A stretch of 64,000 nucleotides of DNA from Halobacteriovoraceae bacterium (GTDB lineage Bacteria > Bdellovibrionota > Bacteriovoracia > Bacteriovoracales > Bacteriovoracaceae), in assembly GCA_002713145.1 (NCBI GenBank), contig PAVS01000002.1:62001-126000 (forward strand), given 5' to 3'. Of this stretch, positions 24,789 to 32,776 are shown in pieces. The translations under genes and the position numbers were made by a program. The notes below the pieces were generated by a model. The model was not told the DNA's origin and searched no databases. It saw nothing but the letters and a program-made list of their open reading frames with translations. Within the stretch, counting starts at the first letter, position 1, and each line of letters begins with the position of its first letter.

Positions 24789-25378
24789 TGAAACCTCGCC
24801 ACTTTCGCTATAATTTCAAAAGTCTCCACTCTTTGACCATTGATTTCATTTGTTTTGGTATCTGGTTTGTTAAAAGTTATATTCTGTTCAAAAAAGATAC
24901 TGGATTTTAAATTTTCTAAAAAATCTCCAATACTCTTCCAAGACTTCGAATAGCCTTGTAACTTAAGAGTTCGGTCATCAAGTTCTAATTCAAATAGCCA
25001 AACGTCTTGAGGAGTATTATCCGCAATATACTTAAAGATCTTAAAAGGATTTTGTCTTTTATCGACAATGATTTTAACCGCATTCACTCTTTGAGAGAGT
25101 GCTATTTCTTGTTTATTTAAGTCTTCCACTTGTTTTTTTACACTTTCAAGGGCCCTTAATTCTGTATTGATAGATCTTTGTTCTCTTTGAACTTTGGTGA
25201 GCCTGGCGTCCACAGCGTCAATATCGCTTTGGAAAAAATCCAAAACAAAAGGCTCTACTCCATAAAGAACAATGATCGAGATCAAGAGCATTTTAAGGTT
25301 TAATTGACTTAGATCAAAACCTGCGACTTTTGTAATATCAGCGTTTTTTTGCTTAGGGGAGAGATTAATTTCTATCAT
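24785..25378 (-). CDS. pilN: Type IV pilus alignment protein PilN
   Basis: A 197-residue bitopic protein starting MIEINLSPKQK, the INLLP-like N-terminal motif that binds the PilM cleft. A transmembrane helix (about 30-48), a coiled coil (about 60-105) and a periplasmic ferredoxin-like domain (VWLFELELDDRTLKLQGYSKS) follow. The ATG overlaps the pilM stop by one base (TAATG) and its end overlaps pilO by 4, as expected for stoichiometric partners. Confidence 0.92.
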   Translation of the reverse strand: MIEINLSPKQKNADITKVAGFDLSQLNLKMLLISIIVLYGVEPFVLDFFQSDIDAVDARLTKVQREQRSINTELRALESVKKQVEDLNKQEIALSQRVNAVKIIVDKRQNPFKIFKYIADNTPQDVWLFELELDDRTLKLQGYSKSWKSIGDFLENLKSSIFFEQNITFNKPDTKTNEINGQRVETFEIIAKVARFQ

Positions 25379-26472
25379 TAAACACTCCTCATCCCAAGAC
25401 CGAGTGCCACTAAACCACTAGAGAGGACATCTTCTAACTCTTCTTCAGAAAATTTTCCTTTCACCTCTATAGCATCAAAGGGGTTGAGTTCAACCACTTC
25501 AATATCTATAAGATCCTGCAGGGCCTGCACTAAACCTGGGAGCTGGGAGCTTCCTCCAGTTACAAAACAATAACCAACCTGCTCGCTTGAACCTGCAGCA
25601 ATATAGAAATTAAGTACCTTTTTTAATTCTTCAATAATCTTTCTTATATGAGTTTCAATTAGGCCAATAATTTCCTCTGGGAGATTACCATTGTCATCGC
25701 CATGAATTTTTAAATCTTCGGCTTCTTCATAACTCACACCCATGGTTCTCTGAATTTCTTCTGTCACCAGAACGCCGCCAATATTCAGCTCTTTCGTCAG
25801 TACAGGACCGTTATTTTTATAGACCATGATAGTTGTGTACTGGGCACCAAAATCAAAAATGACTGCCCCTTCTTCAGAAATCTCGTCAAGTTGATCTTCA
25901 TAGAGGTGCTCGAAGATATTCGTCAAAGCAAGGACATTTAGATCCACCACTTTGGCCACTAAATTGGCTTCCTTGAGATATTCCATATACCTCTCAACCA
26001 CATCTGTTTTAGCAGCTCCTACTATGGCATCTACAACATCTTCTTCCTCAATTTTTCCTATGATAGAAAAACCAATCTCAACATCGTCGACTCCAAAAGG
26101 TATGTACTGCTCAGACTCCCAAAGGATATTATCTTCGACCTCTTCATCCACTCCATCTGGAACTTGCAATCTCTTGGTCATGGTATTGGGACCATCCATA
26201 CCTAAACAGGCGATATGAACTTTTTTTAATCCCATCTCCGCGATACCACTGGTGATAGCTTCGATAACCTCTTCTGGCTTTTGAATTTCATCTTCTATGA
26301 TAGCGGCTTCTGAGAGATCGTGTTTATAAAATTTTTCTAAACGAAATTGATTTTTTTTTGGTTGAGAAAGATAAGCCATTTTAACAGAAGATAAGCCGAT
26401 ATCGATTCCAATAAGTTGGCCTTTTTCAAAGTTAATTTTGAATTCTTGAATTTTATCCGTTAAAACCGACAA
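25378..26472 (-). CDS. pilM: Type IV pilus actin-like ATPase PilM
   Basis: A 364-residue cytoplasmic actin-fold protein. Visible motifs: phosphate-1 loop IGIDIGLSSVKMAYL (about 22-36), phosphate-2 VIFDFGAQYTTIMVY (about 205) and adenosine motif CFVTGGSSQLPGLVQAL (about 303). PilM binds the N-terminus of PilN and connects the periplasmic alignment complex to the motor. First gene of the pilM-Q unit, with a good promoter just upstream. Confidence 0.96.
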   Translation of the reverse strand: MSVLTDKIQEFKINFEKGQLIGIDIGLSSVKMAYLSQPKKNQFRLEKFYKHDLSEAAIIEDEIQKPEEVIEAITSGIAEMGLKKVHIACLGMDGPNTMTKRLQVPDGVDEEVEDNILWESEQYIPFGVDDVEIGFSIIGKIEEEDVVDAIVGAAKTDVVERYMEYLKEANLVAKVVDLNVLALTNIFEHLYEDQLDEISEEGAVIFDFGAQYTTIMVYKNNGPVLTKELNIGGVLVTEEIQRTMGVSYEEAEDLKIHGDDNGNLPEEIIGLIETHIRKIIEELKKVLNFYIAAGSSEQVGYCFVTGGSSQLPGLVQALQDLIDIEVVELNPFDAIEVKGKFSEEELEDVLSSGLVALGLGMRSV

Positions 26473-26499
26473 TTTTACACCTTCGTATCAATATACGAC

Positions 26500-26529
26500 A
26501 TTATAGCTTTATTTTTTCAATAAGTTCAA
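26500..26529 (-). promoter_or_regulatory. Promoter of the pilM-led operon
   Basis: On the minus strand TTGAAC (26529-26524) and a perfect TATAAT (26505-26500) are spaced by 18 bases. The expected leader of about 20-25 bases contains a small inverted repeat CGTAT/ATACG (26484-26497). This may drive the whole series down to tamA, since no clear terminator is seen before 9941. Confidence 0.65.
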
Positions 26530-26555
26530 GAATTTGGTGCGAATAGTTACGAAGT

Positions 26556-27338
26556 TTAATTCGGTGCAAAGAAATTAAAATACTCAGCTATTTCCGGGAA
26601 AAATATCTGAATCGTGGCCACAATTATAATAAAGGGTCCAAAAGGAAGTGCGGTGTTTTTATCCATGCGTTTAAACAGTATAAAAAGCAAACCAACCACT
26701 GCCCCTAAAGTACAACTGACAAAGATATTATTTAAAATTCCAATCGGTCCTAAAAGAATTCCGAGAATCCCAAAAAGCTTGATGTCCCCACCGCCTAGTC
26801 CAATTTGTCCGCGAATTTTCCAGAAAAGCCAAGTCACCGTATAGGGTCCTAAAAAACCAATAGCTCCACCTACAATGGCATGAGTGAAAGGCAAAAAGAT
26901 AAATGCATAAGGCACGGCTATGGCCAGAAAGTATAAATTGATTTTATCTGGCAAAAGCTTGTGACGAATATCAATAATAAGATGAGACAAAAATATAGAA
27001 GCAACAGAAAAATAAAAAATAAAGATCATGGCTTGCTTGAGACTAAAAAACTTAGGCGCCAGCAAAAAGCCAATAATTCCCATAGCGAGTTCTACTAAAG
27101 GATATTGAATAGGGATTTCAGTTTTACATTGAGAGCATTTCCCATTCAAAAATACATAACTCAGAACCGGGATATTTTCATACCAACGAATTTTATGGGA
27201 GCACTTGGGGCAATGGGAGCCGGGAAAAGCAATACTTTCTTCTCTGGGAACTCGGTAAATAACCACATTAAGAAAACTTCCGACCAAAAGTCCAAAAAGA
27301 GTGCAAATGATTTTTAGAAATATCTCGTGAGGTAACAT
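26556..27338 (-). CDS. pilD: Prepilin peptidase / N-methyltransferase
   Basis: A 260-residue polytopic inner-membrane aspartyl protease that cleaves prepilin leaders and methylates the new N-terminal Phe. The cytoplasmic loop has the four-Cys zinc motif CPKC...CSQC (about 41-72) next to IRWYENIPVLSYVFLNGKC. The catalytic Asp residues are in LIIDIRHKLLPD and GGGDIKLFG. About seven or eight hydrophobic helices. Its ATG overlaps the permease stop by one base (TAATG). It would process the two pilins at 30-31 kb. Confidence 0.96.
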   Translation of the reverse strand: MLPHEIFLKIICTLFGLLVGSFLNVVIYRVPREESIAFPGSHCPKCSHKIRWYENIPVLSYVFLNGKCSQCKTEIPIQYPLVELAMGIIGFLLAPKFFSLKQAMIFIFYFSVASIFLSHLIIDIRHKLLPDKINLYFLAIAVPYAFIFLPFTHAIVGGAIGFLGPYTVTWLFWKIRGQIGLGGGDIKLFGILGILLGPIGILNNIFVSCTLGAVVGLLFILFKRMDKNTALPFGPFIIIVATIQIFFPEIAEYFNFFAPN

Positions 27339-28117
27339 TAATCTAGATTCTTTTTATTAAAAATAAATATGGCTAACAAACTTAAGAATCCAGAATATAA
27401 AAAACCATAGAGTAGAACATTCAAAATATAACTACTCTCGAGGCTATTTTGGTAGAGAACAAAATCTTTGATATTTAATTTATAAAAGGCTGGCAAGACA
27501 AAATGATAAAGATCTAGCACTTCAATCAAACCTGGCATATTTTTAGCAAATAAAGTGAGCTTAGCCCCACTTATGGCATGGCCTGAAACATAGAGCATGA
27601 GTGTGAATAAAATAGAAAGGGTATTGCTGGTCAAAAGTGAGAGAACGGCAACCACTAGCAAAACTAAGATGGCTTCCATTGCAGTGAAAACAATCGCCCA
27701 CAAAATAAGAGAATTAAACTCTCCACCCACGAAAAAATAACAAGCTAAAGTCAGAGCAGATAAAAGCAAAATATTAATAAAAAGCACTGAAGACAGACCA
27801 ATAATTTTTCCTAATATAAAAGATGATCTGGCCACAGGCCTAGAGACAACCATATAAACCGTGCGATTATCAATTTCTTTTGATAGAAGACTTACTCCAA
27901 TAAAAATAGCAATACCCACAGATGAAAGTGATAAGGTACCCAGTCCAAAATCAAGAGCGACTCTTGAGGGCTCTCCGTAAGTAAAACTAAAAGCTACATA
28001 GGTTGTAATTAATAACCCCACCCCTAAAAGCAGAACATTGAGTAGAATTTTACTTTTTAAAATTTCTCTCGACGTGTAGTAAGCAATGGTGTTTATCTTT
28101 TTTAATTCATTCATCAT
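27338..28117 (-). CDS. ABC transporter permease in the pil cluster (PilI-like position)
   Basis: A 259-residue protein with six predicted membrane helices and the ABC-2 permease pattern, including the intracellular stretch SKEIDNRTVYMVVSRPVARSSFILGK typical of ABC-2 type exporters. It is coupled to the ATPase gene by a 4-base overlap and to pilD by one base. In Myxococcus xanthus an ABC transporter (pilH/pilI) occupies the same place between pilA and pilD and was reported to be needed for pilus formation; the equivalence here is by position and type. The transported substrate is unknown. Confidence 0.82.
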   Translation of the reverse strand: MMNELKKINTIAYYTSREILKSKILLNVLLLGVGLLITTYVAFSFTYGEPSRVALDFGLGTLSLSSVGIAIFIGVSLLSKEIDNRTVYMVVSRPVARSSFILGKIIGLSSVLFINILLLSALTLACYFFVGGEFNSLILWAIVFTAMEAILVLLVVAVLSLLTSNTLSILFTLMLYVSGHAISGAKLTLFAKNMPGLIEVLDLYHFVLPAFYKLNIKDFVLYQNSLESSYILNVLLYGFLYSGFLSLLAIFIFNKKNLD

Positions 28118-28971
28118 TTTACGTTATAAAAAATTTCTTCCAAGGTTGGTTTTTCTGGATTAACTGCCAAAATTTCACAATTTTTATTAATGAGTTCTGT
28201 AAGCAGAGAGTTTTTATCAGCATCACTCACTTCAACAAGTTTTAGGGTGTCTTTTTCATTATATTTAATGGTGACTTTGGGCTTGATATTGTCTTTTATG
28301 ATTTGATCAACGCTACCATTAAAGACAAGCTTCCCCTCTTTTAAGAAAATAACACTGTCACAGATCTCTTCAACATCGGAGACGATATGAGAGCTAAAAA
28401 ATACGGTTGTCCCCTGCTTATTAATTTCAAGCATCACATCTTTTAGTTCTTTACGTCCAATTGGGTCAACTCCTGCGATTGGTTCATCGAGAATAATTAA
28501 CTTCGGGTTATGTAAAAGTGTGGCAAGAAACCCCACTCTTTGCAGCATTCCTTTGGAGTAATTTCTGATTTCTCTATCGAGAGCAAAATCAATTTTAAAC
28601 CTAGGTCCCCACACCTTTATTTGATCTTCAATCTGAGATCTCGTCATATCCGTGAGCTTACCCATATAATAGCAAAATTCACGACCCGTTAAGTGAGGAT
28701 AAAAATAAGGCCTCTCCGGTAGATAACCAATATACTTAAAGGCATTGGCCTTATTTGACCCAAGTGCGGATCCATACTTAACTTCACCCTGAGTTGGTCT
28801 TATAAAATCCATGATGATTTTTATAGAAGTGGTTTTCCCGGCACCATTCGCCCCCAAAAAACCGATGATCTTACCTTCGGGGATAGTAAAGCTCACTTGA
28901 TCAAGAGCTTGAAAAGGTTTTTTTAAAAGATCTGATTTAAAAATCTTAGTTATTTCACAAAATTCCAACAT
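28114..28971 (-). CDS. ABC transporter ATPase in the pil cluster (PilH-like)
   Basis: A 285-residue nucleotide-binding subunit: Walker A LGANGAGKTTS (about 39-49), signature YSKGMLQRVGF, Walker B LIILDEPIAGVDP and switch His in FFSSHIVSD. The C-terminal extension (about 225-285) is typical of ABC-2/CcmA-like ATPases. It forms a two-gene transporter with the permease. Its start lies 19 bases from a divergently transcribed TPR gene, so the two promoter regions must overlap. Confidence 0.88.
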   Translation of the reverse strand: MLEFCEITKIFKSDLLKKPFQALDQVSFTIPEGKIIGFLGANGAGKTTSIKIIMDFIRPTQGEVKYGSALGSNKANAFKYIGYLPERPYFYPHLTGREFCYYMGKLTDMTRSQIEDQIKVWGPRFKIDFALDREIRNYSKGMLQRVGFLATLLHNPKLIILDEPIAGVDPIGRKELKDVMLEINKQGTTVFFSSHIVSDVEEICDSVIFLKEGKLVFNGSVDQIIKDNIKPKVTIKYNEKDTLKLVEVSDADKNSLLTELINKNCEILAVNPEKPTLEEIFYNVK

Positions 28972-28983
28972 ATATATTATAAT
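28954..28983 (+). promoter_or_regulatory. Promoter of the divergent TPR gene, predicting a leaderless mRNA
   Basis: TTCACA (28954-28959) and a perfect TATAAT (28978-28983) are separated by 18 bases. The -10 ends only 7 bases before the ATG at 28991, so transcription should start at or next to the start codon. There is no Shine-Dalgarno sequence in AATAAGTGAG. The -35 lies inside the 5' end of the ABC ATPase gene. Confidence 0.6.
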
Positions 28984-28990
28984 AAGTGAG

Positions 28991-29803
28991 ATGAGAAAAT
29001 TTGCAATTTTTAAAAACAGTTATTTAGTGCTCTTTATGAGTCTTATACTTTTATTCTGTGCAGGCTCTCTGCACACCAAACTAGAAAAACCCCCCATCAC
29101 TATCGACAAACAGAGTAGTGCGCTCAACTTTAATGATAATATGCTCTCGCTTTTTTCTATGGGACAAACTCGCCTGCTTGCAGATCTCTTTTGGATTGTG
29201 ACTCTTCTGGAATCCGATGAGAAGCATTATAAGACCAGAGACTTGAACTCTTGGATGTATTTGCGTTTCAATACCATTCTTAACTTAGATCCTAAATTTC
29301 TAAAAGCTTATCGTTTTGGCGGAAAATATCTTTCAATTATTAAAGACGATATCGTGGGCGCAAAAGAGATTTTTGAACGAGGATTGAAGCATTACCCAGA
29401 TGACTATAATTTAATTTACGATACTGCTTATCTCTATGCTTTTGAACTAGATGAATTTGCAAAAGCAAGTGAGCTCTATAAGAAACTCTCACAATACCCT
29501 CAAGCGCCAGAATTTATCGCGACACTCGCAGCTAAGATTGACTTTGCTGCACACGAGGACCTGGACTTAACTTATAAAATTCTACTCGATTTACTCAACT
29601 CAACCCCTGAAGATTCAAATCTCTACTCAAAAATTAAAAATGATCTCTATAGTATTAAAGCGGAAAAAGATTTGAGCTGTCTTAATTCAGGAAAAGCAAA
29701 TTGTGATAGGAAAGATTTTTTAGGAAATAAATATCTTTATAAAGATGGTAAGTTTCAAACTGCCGCCCCTTTTAAACCTTATAAGTTTAACAAAAGAAAT
29801 TAA
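28991..29803 (+). CDS. Membrane-anchored TPR protein in the pilG position
   Basis: A 270-residue protein with an N-terminal signal-anchor helix (SYLVLFMSLILLFCAG) and a largely helical periplasmic domain. TPR-like pairs are visible in FLKAYRFGGKYLSIIKDDIVGAKEIFERGL and LIYDTAYLYAFELDEFAKASELYKKL. No enzymatic motif. In Myxococcus xanthus pilG precedes the pilH/pilI ABC genes; here the corresponding slot is filled by this gene but on the opposite strand. Homology to PilG is not demonstrated by eye. It is convergent with the second pilin gene, their stop codons overlapping by 4 bases. Confidence 0.75.
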   Translation: MRKFAIFKNSYLVLFMSLILLFCAGSLHTKLEKPPITIDKQSSALNFNDNMLSLFSMGQTRLLADLFWIVTLLESDEKHYKTRDLNSWMYLRFNTILNLDPKFLKAYRFGGKYLSIIKDDIVGAKEIFERGLKHYPDDYNLIYDTAYLYAFELDEFAKASELYKKLSQYPQAPEFIATLAAKIDFAAHEDLDLTYKILLDLLNSTPEDSNLYSKIKNDLYSIKAEKDLSCLNSGKANCDRKDFLGNKYLYKDGKFQTAAPFKPYKFNKRN

Positions 29804-30447
29804 TAACCGGGTCTGTGGTTTTTTATTTTTTTATCTTGATCGATTGACCAAAGAGCGCTTACGTCGGGAGTTAAGTTTTGTGAATCAATATATCCGGCAG
29901 CTGCTATCACGAAAGTTTGGCTGTCATTATCACTTTGAGTACCTAGTCCGGACTGTACATCATCAGGAACCACAGGTCCCGCCATACTAATATCATTACT
30001 TGTGACTGGTACAGCTGCTTGAAAATCTGCCAAAGTATTCATCACTGCACTTCCCACTGCTTTACCAGCTAAGAAAACAGAACTTCCAGGTGTGTCTACA
30101 AGATCTCTTGGACATTCTGAAGCCACCATTCTCTCCCCCACAGCAGAATTATAAAATCCTGGATCGATATTGGCCTGAAAGTTGGGAAAACCGATGGCGA
30201 AATGCCTCCTATCAATCTCGTTTGTGGGATCAAAACCCATATAATCGAGGCAAGTCGCGTACATATCAAAGAGCTGATAAAAACCTTTCTCTGCGGTGTA
30301 AGCAGAAGCTAATTGCATCTTAGCTTCTACCACTTTAGATTTCGCTTGGTATTTTTTGAAATTAGGCACAGTCACTGCTGCTAAAACACCAATAATAGCG
30401 ATTGCAATCATCATCTCTACAAGAGTAAATCCTGAGTCGTTTTTCAT
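29800..30447 (-). CDS. Type IV pilin-like protein, second paralogue
   Basis: A 215-residue prepilin starting MKNDSG before the cleavage site, then FTLVEMMIAIAIIGVLAAVTVPNF: the class III leader with Gly(-1), methylatable Phe(+1) and Glu5. Two Cys residues in the globular domain (ATCLDYMGFD and SECPRDL) match positions in the neighbouring pilin and probably form a disulphide. An upstream ATG at 30468 would add seven residues but lies inside the terminator-like hairpin between the two genes, so the start at 30447 is preferred. No strong ribosome site is seen, suggesting weaker expression than the first pilin. Confidence 0.85.
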   Translation of the reverse strand: MKNDSGFTLVEMMIAIAIIGVLAAVTVPNFKKYQAKSKVVEAKMQLASAYTAEKGFYQLFDMYATCLDYMGFDPTNEIDRRHFAIGFPNFQANIDPGFYNSAVGERMVASECPRDLVDTPGSSVFLAGKAVGSAVMNTLADFQAAVPVTSNDISMAGPVVPDDVQSGLGTQSDNDSQTFVIAAAGYIDSQNLTPDVSALWSIDQDKKIKNHRPGY

Positions 30448-30450
30448 CTT

Positions 30451-30484
30451 AAAATAAAAAGAGGCCATCCTAGGACAGCCTCTT
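30451..30484 (-). terminator. Hairpin terminator/attenuator between the two pilin genes
   Basis: Minus strand: AAGAGGC (30484-30478) pairs perfectly with GCCTCTT (30465-30459) around a 12-base loop and runs into TTTTTATTTT (30460-30451). It follows the first pilin stop (30508) by about two dozen bases and overlaps the upstream ATG of the second pilin. It should end most transcripts of the first gene and let a minority through. Confidence 0.75.
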
Positions 30485-30507
30485 ATTTTTAAAGTGTTTA
30501 ATTAAGA

Positions 30508-31251
30508 TTAATAACCAGTAACATGGTTAACAATTTTCTTATCTTGATTGATGGTCCAAAGTGATGCTTGAGTACCATCCCCAGGAGTACCTTCAGTATC
30601 AAATACCGATGAATCAATATAGCCTGAAGCTGGGATAATGAATGCCATAGTATCATTATCAGCTTGAATACCCAGACCTTCTGCTGCAGAGTCATCATTT
30701 GATGTTGCTAACGTAAGTGCATCATCATTACCAATAACAGCAACTGAAGTTGTAAAAACTGCGAGAACATCTACACCGTGTTGACCAACAGTTTTACCTG
30801 CAAGAAAATATGTATCGGATGCTGCGTCTGAATCTGTTCCATCACTTGTTCTGTCAGCTGCGATACCTTCACCATTTACAGGAGTAGCATCAGGACATTG
30901 AGCTGCAGATAAACCATTTTGTCTGGCTGCTAGGTAAGCATCATCTTGAATGTTTTGAGTAGTAGTAGGAAATCCAACTGCAAAGTATCTCGCTTGAGAT
31001 TCTCTTTTTGGATCGTAACCCATGTACTCTAAACATACAGAATAAATACCAAAGTCACCATAGAACGCTTGTTCAGCTGTATAAGCAGCAGCAAGTTGTA
31101 CTTTAGCTTCTGAGGTTTTAGCTTTTGCTTGGTACTTTTTAAAGTTAGGTACCGCAACAGCTGAAAGTACACCAATGATCGCAACAACGATCATAAGCTC
31201 GACGAGGGTAAAACCAGACTCGCCTGTCATGTTGTTTTTAAAAGTCTTCAT
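30508..31251 (-). CDS. pilA: Type IV major pilin PilA
   Basis: A 247-residue prepilin: leader ending MTGESG, then [24 protein letters not shown] with Glu5, followed by the [27 protein letters not shown] helix common in delta-group PilA proteins. Two Cys ([19 protein letters not shown]) likely form a disulphide. Many Asp, Thr and Ser residues in the globular part suggest a calcium-binding or glycosylated surface. AAGGAGA 6 bases before the ATG is one of the better ribosome sites here. A strong downstream hairpin and a long upstream region fit a highly expressed single gene. Confidence 0.93.
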   Translation of the reverse strand: MKTFKNNMTGESGFTLVELMIVVAIIGVLSAVAVPNFKKYQAKAKTSEAKVQLAAAYTAEQAFYGDFGIYSVCLEYMGYDPKRESQARYFAVGFPTTTQNIQDDAYLAARQNGLSAAQCPDATPVNGEGIAADRTSDGTDSDAASDTYFLAGKTVGQHGVDVLAVFTTSVAVIGNDDALTLATSNDDSAAEGLGIQADNDTMAFIIPASGYIDSSVFDTEGTPGDGTQASLWTINQDKKIVNHVTGY

Positions 31252-31539
31252 ACAATCTCCTTTTCTAAAACGTTAAGAGTTTAGAAAATAAAAAATTCAA
31301 ATATCCAAAAAGCATTAAGAGCTTTGTGAATACATTCATTATAACTTCTGTTCTCTTCTCTTATCGTCCTTGATAATAAAAAAATGACTTTTGTAATAAT
31401 AAAATCTTATTTAATTCCATGATATCAGATATTTAGAAAATAAAATAAATTTTCAAAGACTGTCTTAAATTTAAGTTAACTTAAGTGTTTAAAATCTCGT
31501 TGTGACCATTAAACGAGGCAAAGCTCTTTAACTTACTGA
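31252..31539 (-). promoter_or_regulatory. pilA upstream regulatory region
   Basis: This 288-base AT-rich gap separates pilC from pilA and holds no open frame of note. On the minus strand there is a TATAAT at 31343-31338 without a good -35. Farther upstream, 31464-31485 contains overlapping palindromes CTTAAATTTAAG and TTAAGTTAACTTAA, giving several TTAAG half-sites. No sigma-54 GG/GC doublet pair was found. The transcription start is therefore uncertain, and activation by a DNA-binding protein at the TTAAG cluster is possible. Confidence 0.4.
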
Positions 31540-32769
31540 TTATCCACCAGCTCCACCTGCAGCCATGAAGATAGGAAGATACATAGCAATCAGAACGGTT
31601 CCAATAATTCCCCCGAGGCCTACCAGGATCATGGGTTCGATGAGTTTAGTGATCTGATCAATAAGCTCATTTGTTTCTTGTTCAAATACATCAGCAACTT
31701 TGATCAGCATATCATCGAGGTTACCGGTGGACTCTCCAACTTTCACCATCTGGTTAACAAGAGGGGGAAAGTATTTAATCCGTCCCAGAGGTTCAGTGAT
31801 AGATTTACCTTTGGTCACTGCTTCTCGCACTATTCGCATGTCTTTTTGAATCTGAGTGTTATCTAGTGTTTCAATACATATATCAAGTGACTCTAATAAC
31901 GGCACACCTGCACTTAGCATTGTGGAAAGTGTTCTAAAAAATCCTGAAAGTCCACCTTTGATAATGATCCCCCCAAAAAGAGGAGCTTTCATGGTAAAGC
32001 GATCCCAAGCCACTTTCCCTTGCTTGGTTTTAATATAGTTAATAAAGACAAAGAAAAACGCTGCAAAAAATGGAATCATTAAGAGAGTGTATTCTTGCAT
32101 AAAGTTAGAGACATCAATAACAAATTGAGTGACAGCGGGAATCTCTTGCCCTCCATCTTTGAGCATTTCTACAAATTGAGGAACAACAAAAACCATAAGT
32201 CCCCAAGTGACCGCCAGACCTATGACAACAACGATTATAGGATAAGTCAGGGCACCTTTAACTTTTTTCTTGATGGCATCTTGTCTTTCCATAAACTCAG
32301 AGAGTTTATTAAGAATGCTATCTAGTATCCCTGCTGACTCTCCTGCTTTCACCAGAGAGGTGTATAATTTATTAAAACCTTTTTCACTGGCCATAGCTTC
32401 ATGAAGAGCTTTTCCCGATCCAATTCTCTCGGTAATTCCTTTTATGGTAGCTCTAAGAGAGGGGTTTCTTTCTTGTTTTCCCAGTATTTCCAAACTCTCT
32501 AATATCGGAACCCCCGCATCAATAAGAATAGAGAGCTGCTTAGTAAAGCGATTGAGTTCATCATTTCCAAAAGGCTTTGCTAAGCCTTTTTCAACCATCC
32601 AAACCCCTAAGTCTAAATCGAGAACACTAGGAGCTTTAATTTCGGTGGCCCTAATTCCTTGGCGTCTAAGAACACGTTTGACATGACGTACGTCTTTACC
32701 GTCGACTTCACCTTCGACTTTTTTGCCTTCTGCATTCACACCTGAATATTTAAATTTACCTTGGGCCAT
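31540..32769 (-). CDS. pilC: Type IV pilus inner-membrane platform protein PilC
   Basis: A 409-residue GspF/PilC protein with two homologous T2SF domains (about 75-195 and 280-400), each with the ILIDAGVPILESL / MLSAGVPLLESLD motif, and three main membrane helices (about 175-200, 220-245, 375-400). The N-terminal 60 residues (KYSGVNAEGKKVEGEVDGKD) are the usual cytoplasmic extension. It couples the PilB and PilT motors to the growing pilus. Last in the pilB-T-C series, ending in GGAGG. Confidence 0.96.
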   Translation of the reverse strand: MAQGKFKYSGVNAEGKKVEGEVDGKDVRHVKRVLRRQGIRATEIKAPSVLDLDLGVWMVEKGLAKPFGNDELNRFTKQLSILIDAGVPILESLEILGKQERNPSLRATIKGITERIGSGKALHEAMASEKGFNKLYTSLVKAGESAGILDSILNKLSEFMERQDAIKKKVKGALTYPIIVVVIGLAVTWGLMVFVVPQFVEMLKDGGQEIPAVTQFVIDVSNFMQEYTLLMIPFFAAFFFVFINYIKTKQGKVAWDRFTMKAPLFGGIIIKGGLSGFFRTLSTMLSAGVPLLESLDICIETLDNTQIQKDMRIVREAVTKGKSITEPLGRIKYFPPLVNQMVKVGESTGNLDDMLIKVADVFEQETNELIDQITKLIEPMILVGLGGIIGTVLIAMYLPIFMAAGGAGG

Positions 32770-32776
32770 AAATTAT

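Noticed and set aside
30448..30468. Longer N-terminus for the second pilin starting at ATG 30468
   Set aside because: That ATG is in the loop of the inter-pilin terminator hairpin and would give an unusual hydrophobic leader; ATG 30447 gives a standard short leader before Gly-Phe.
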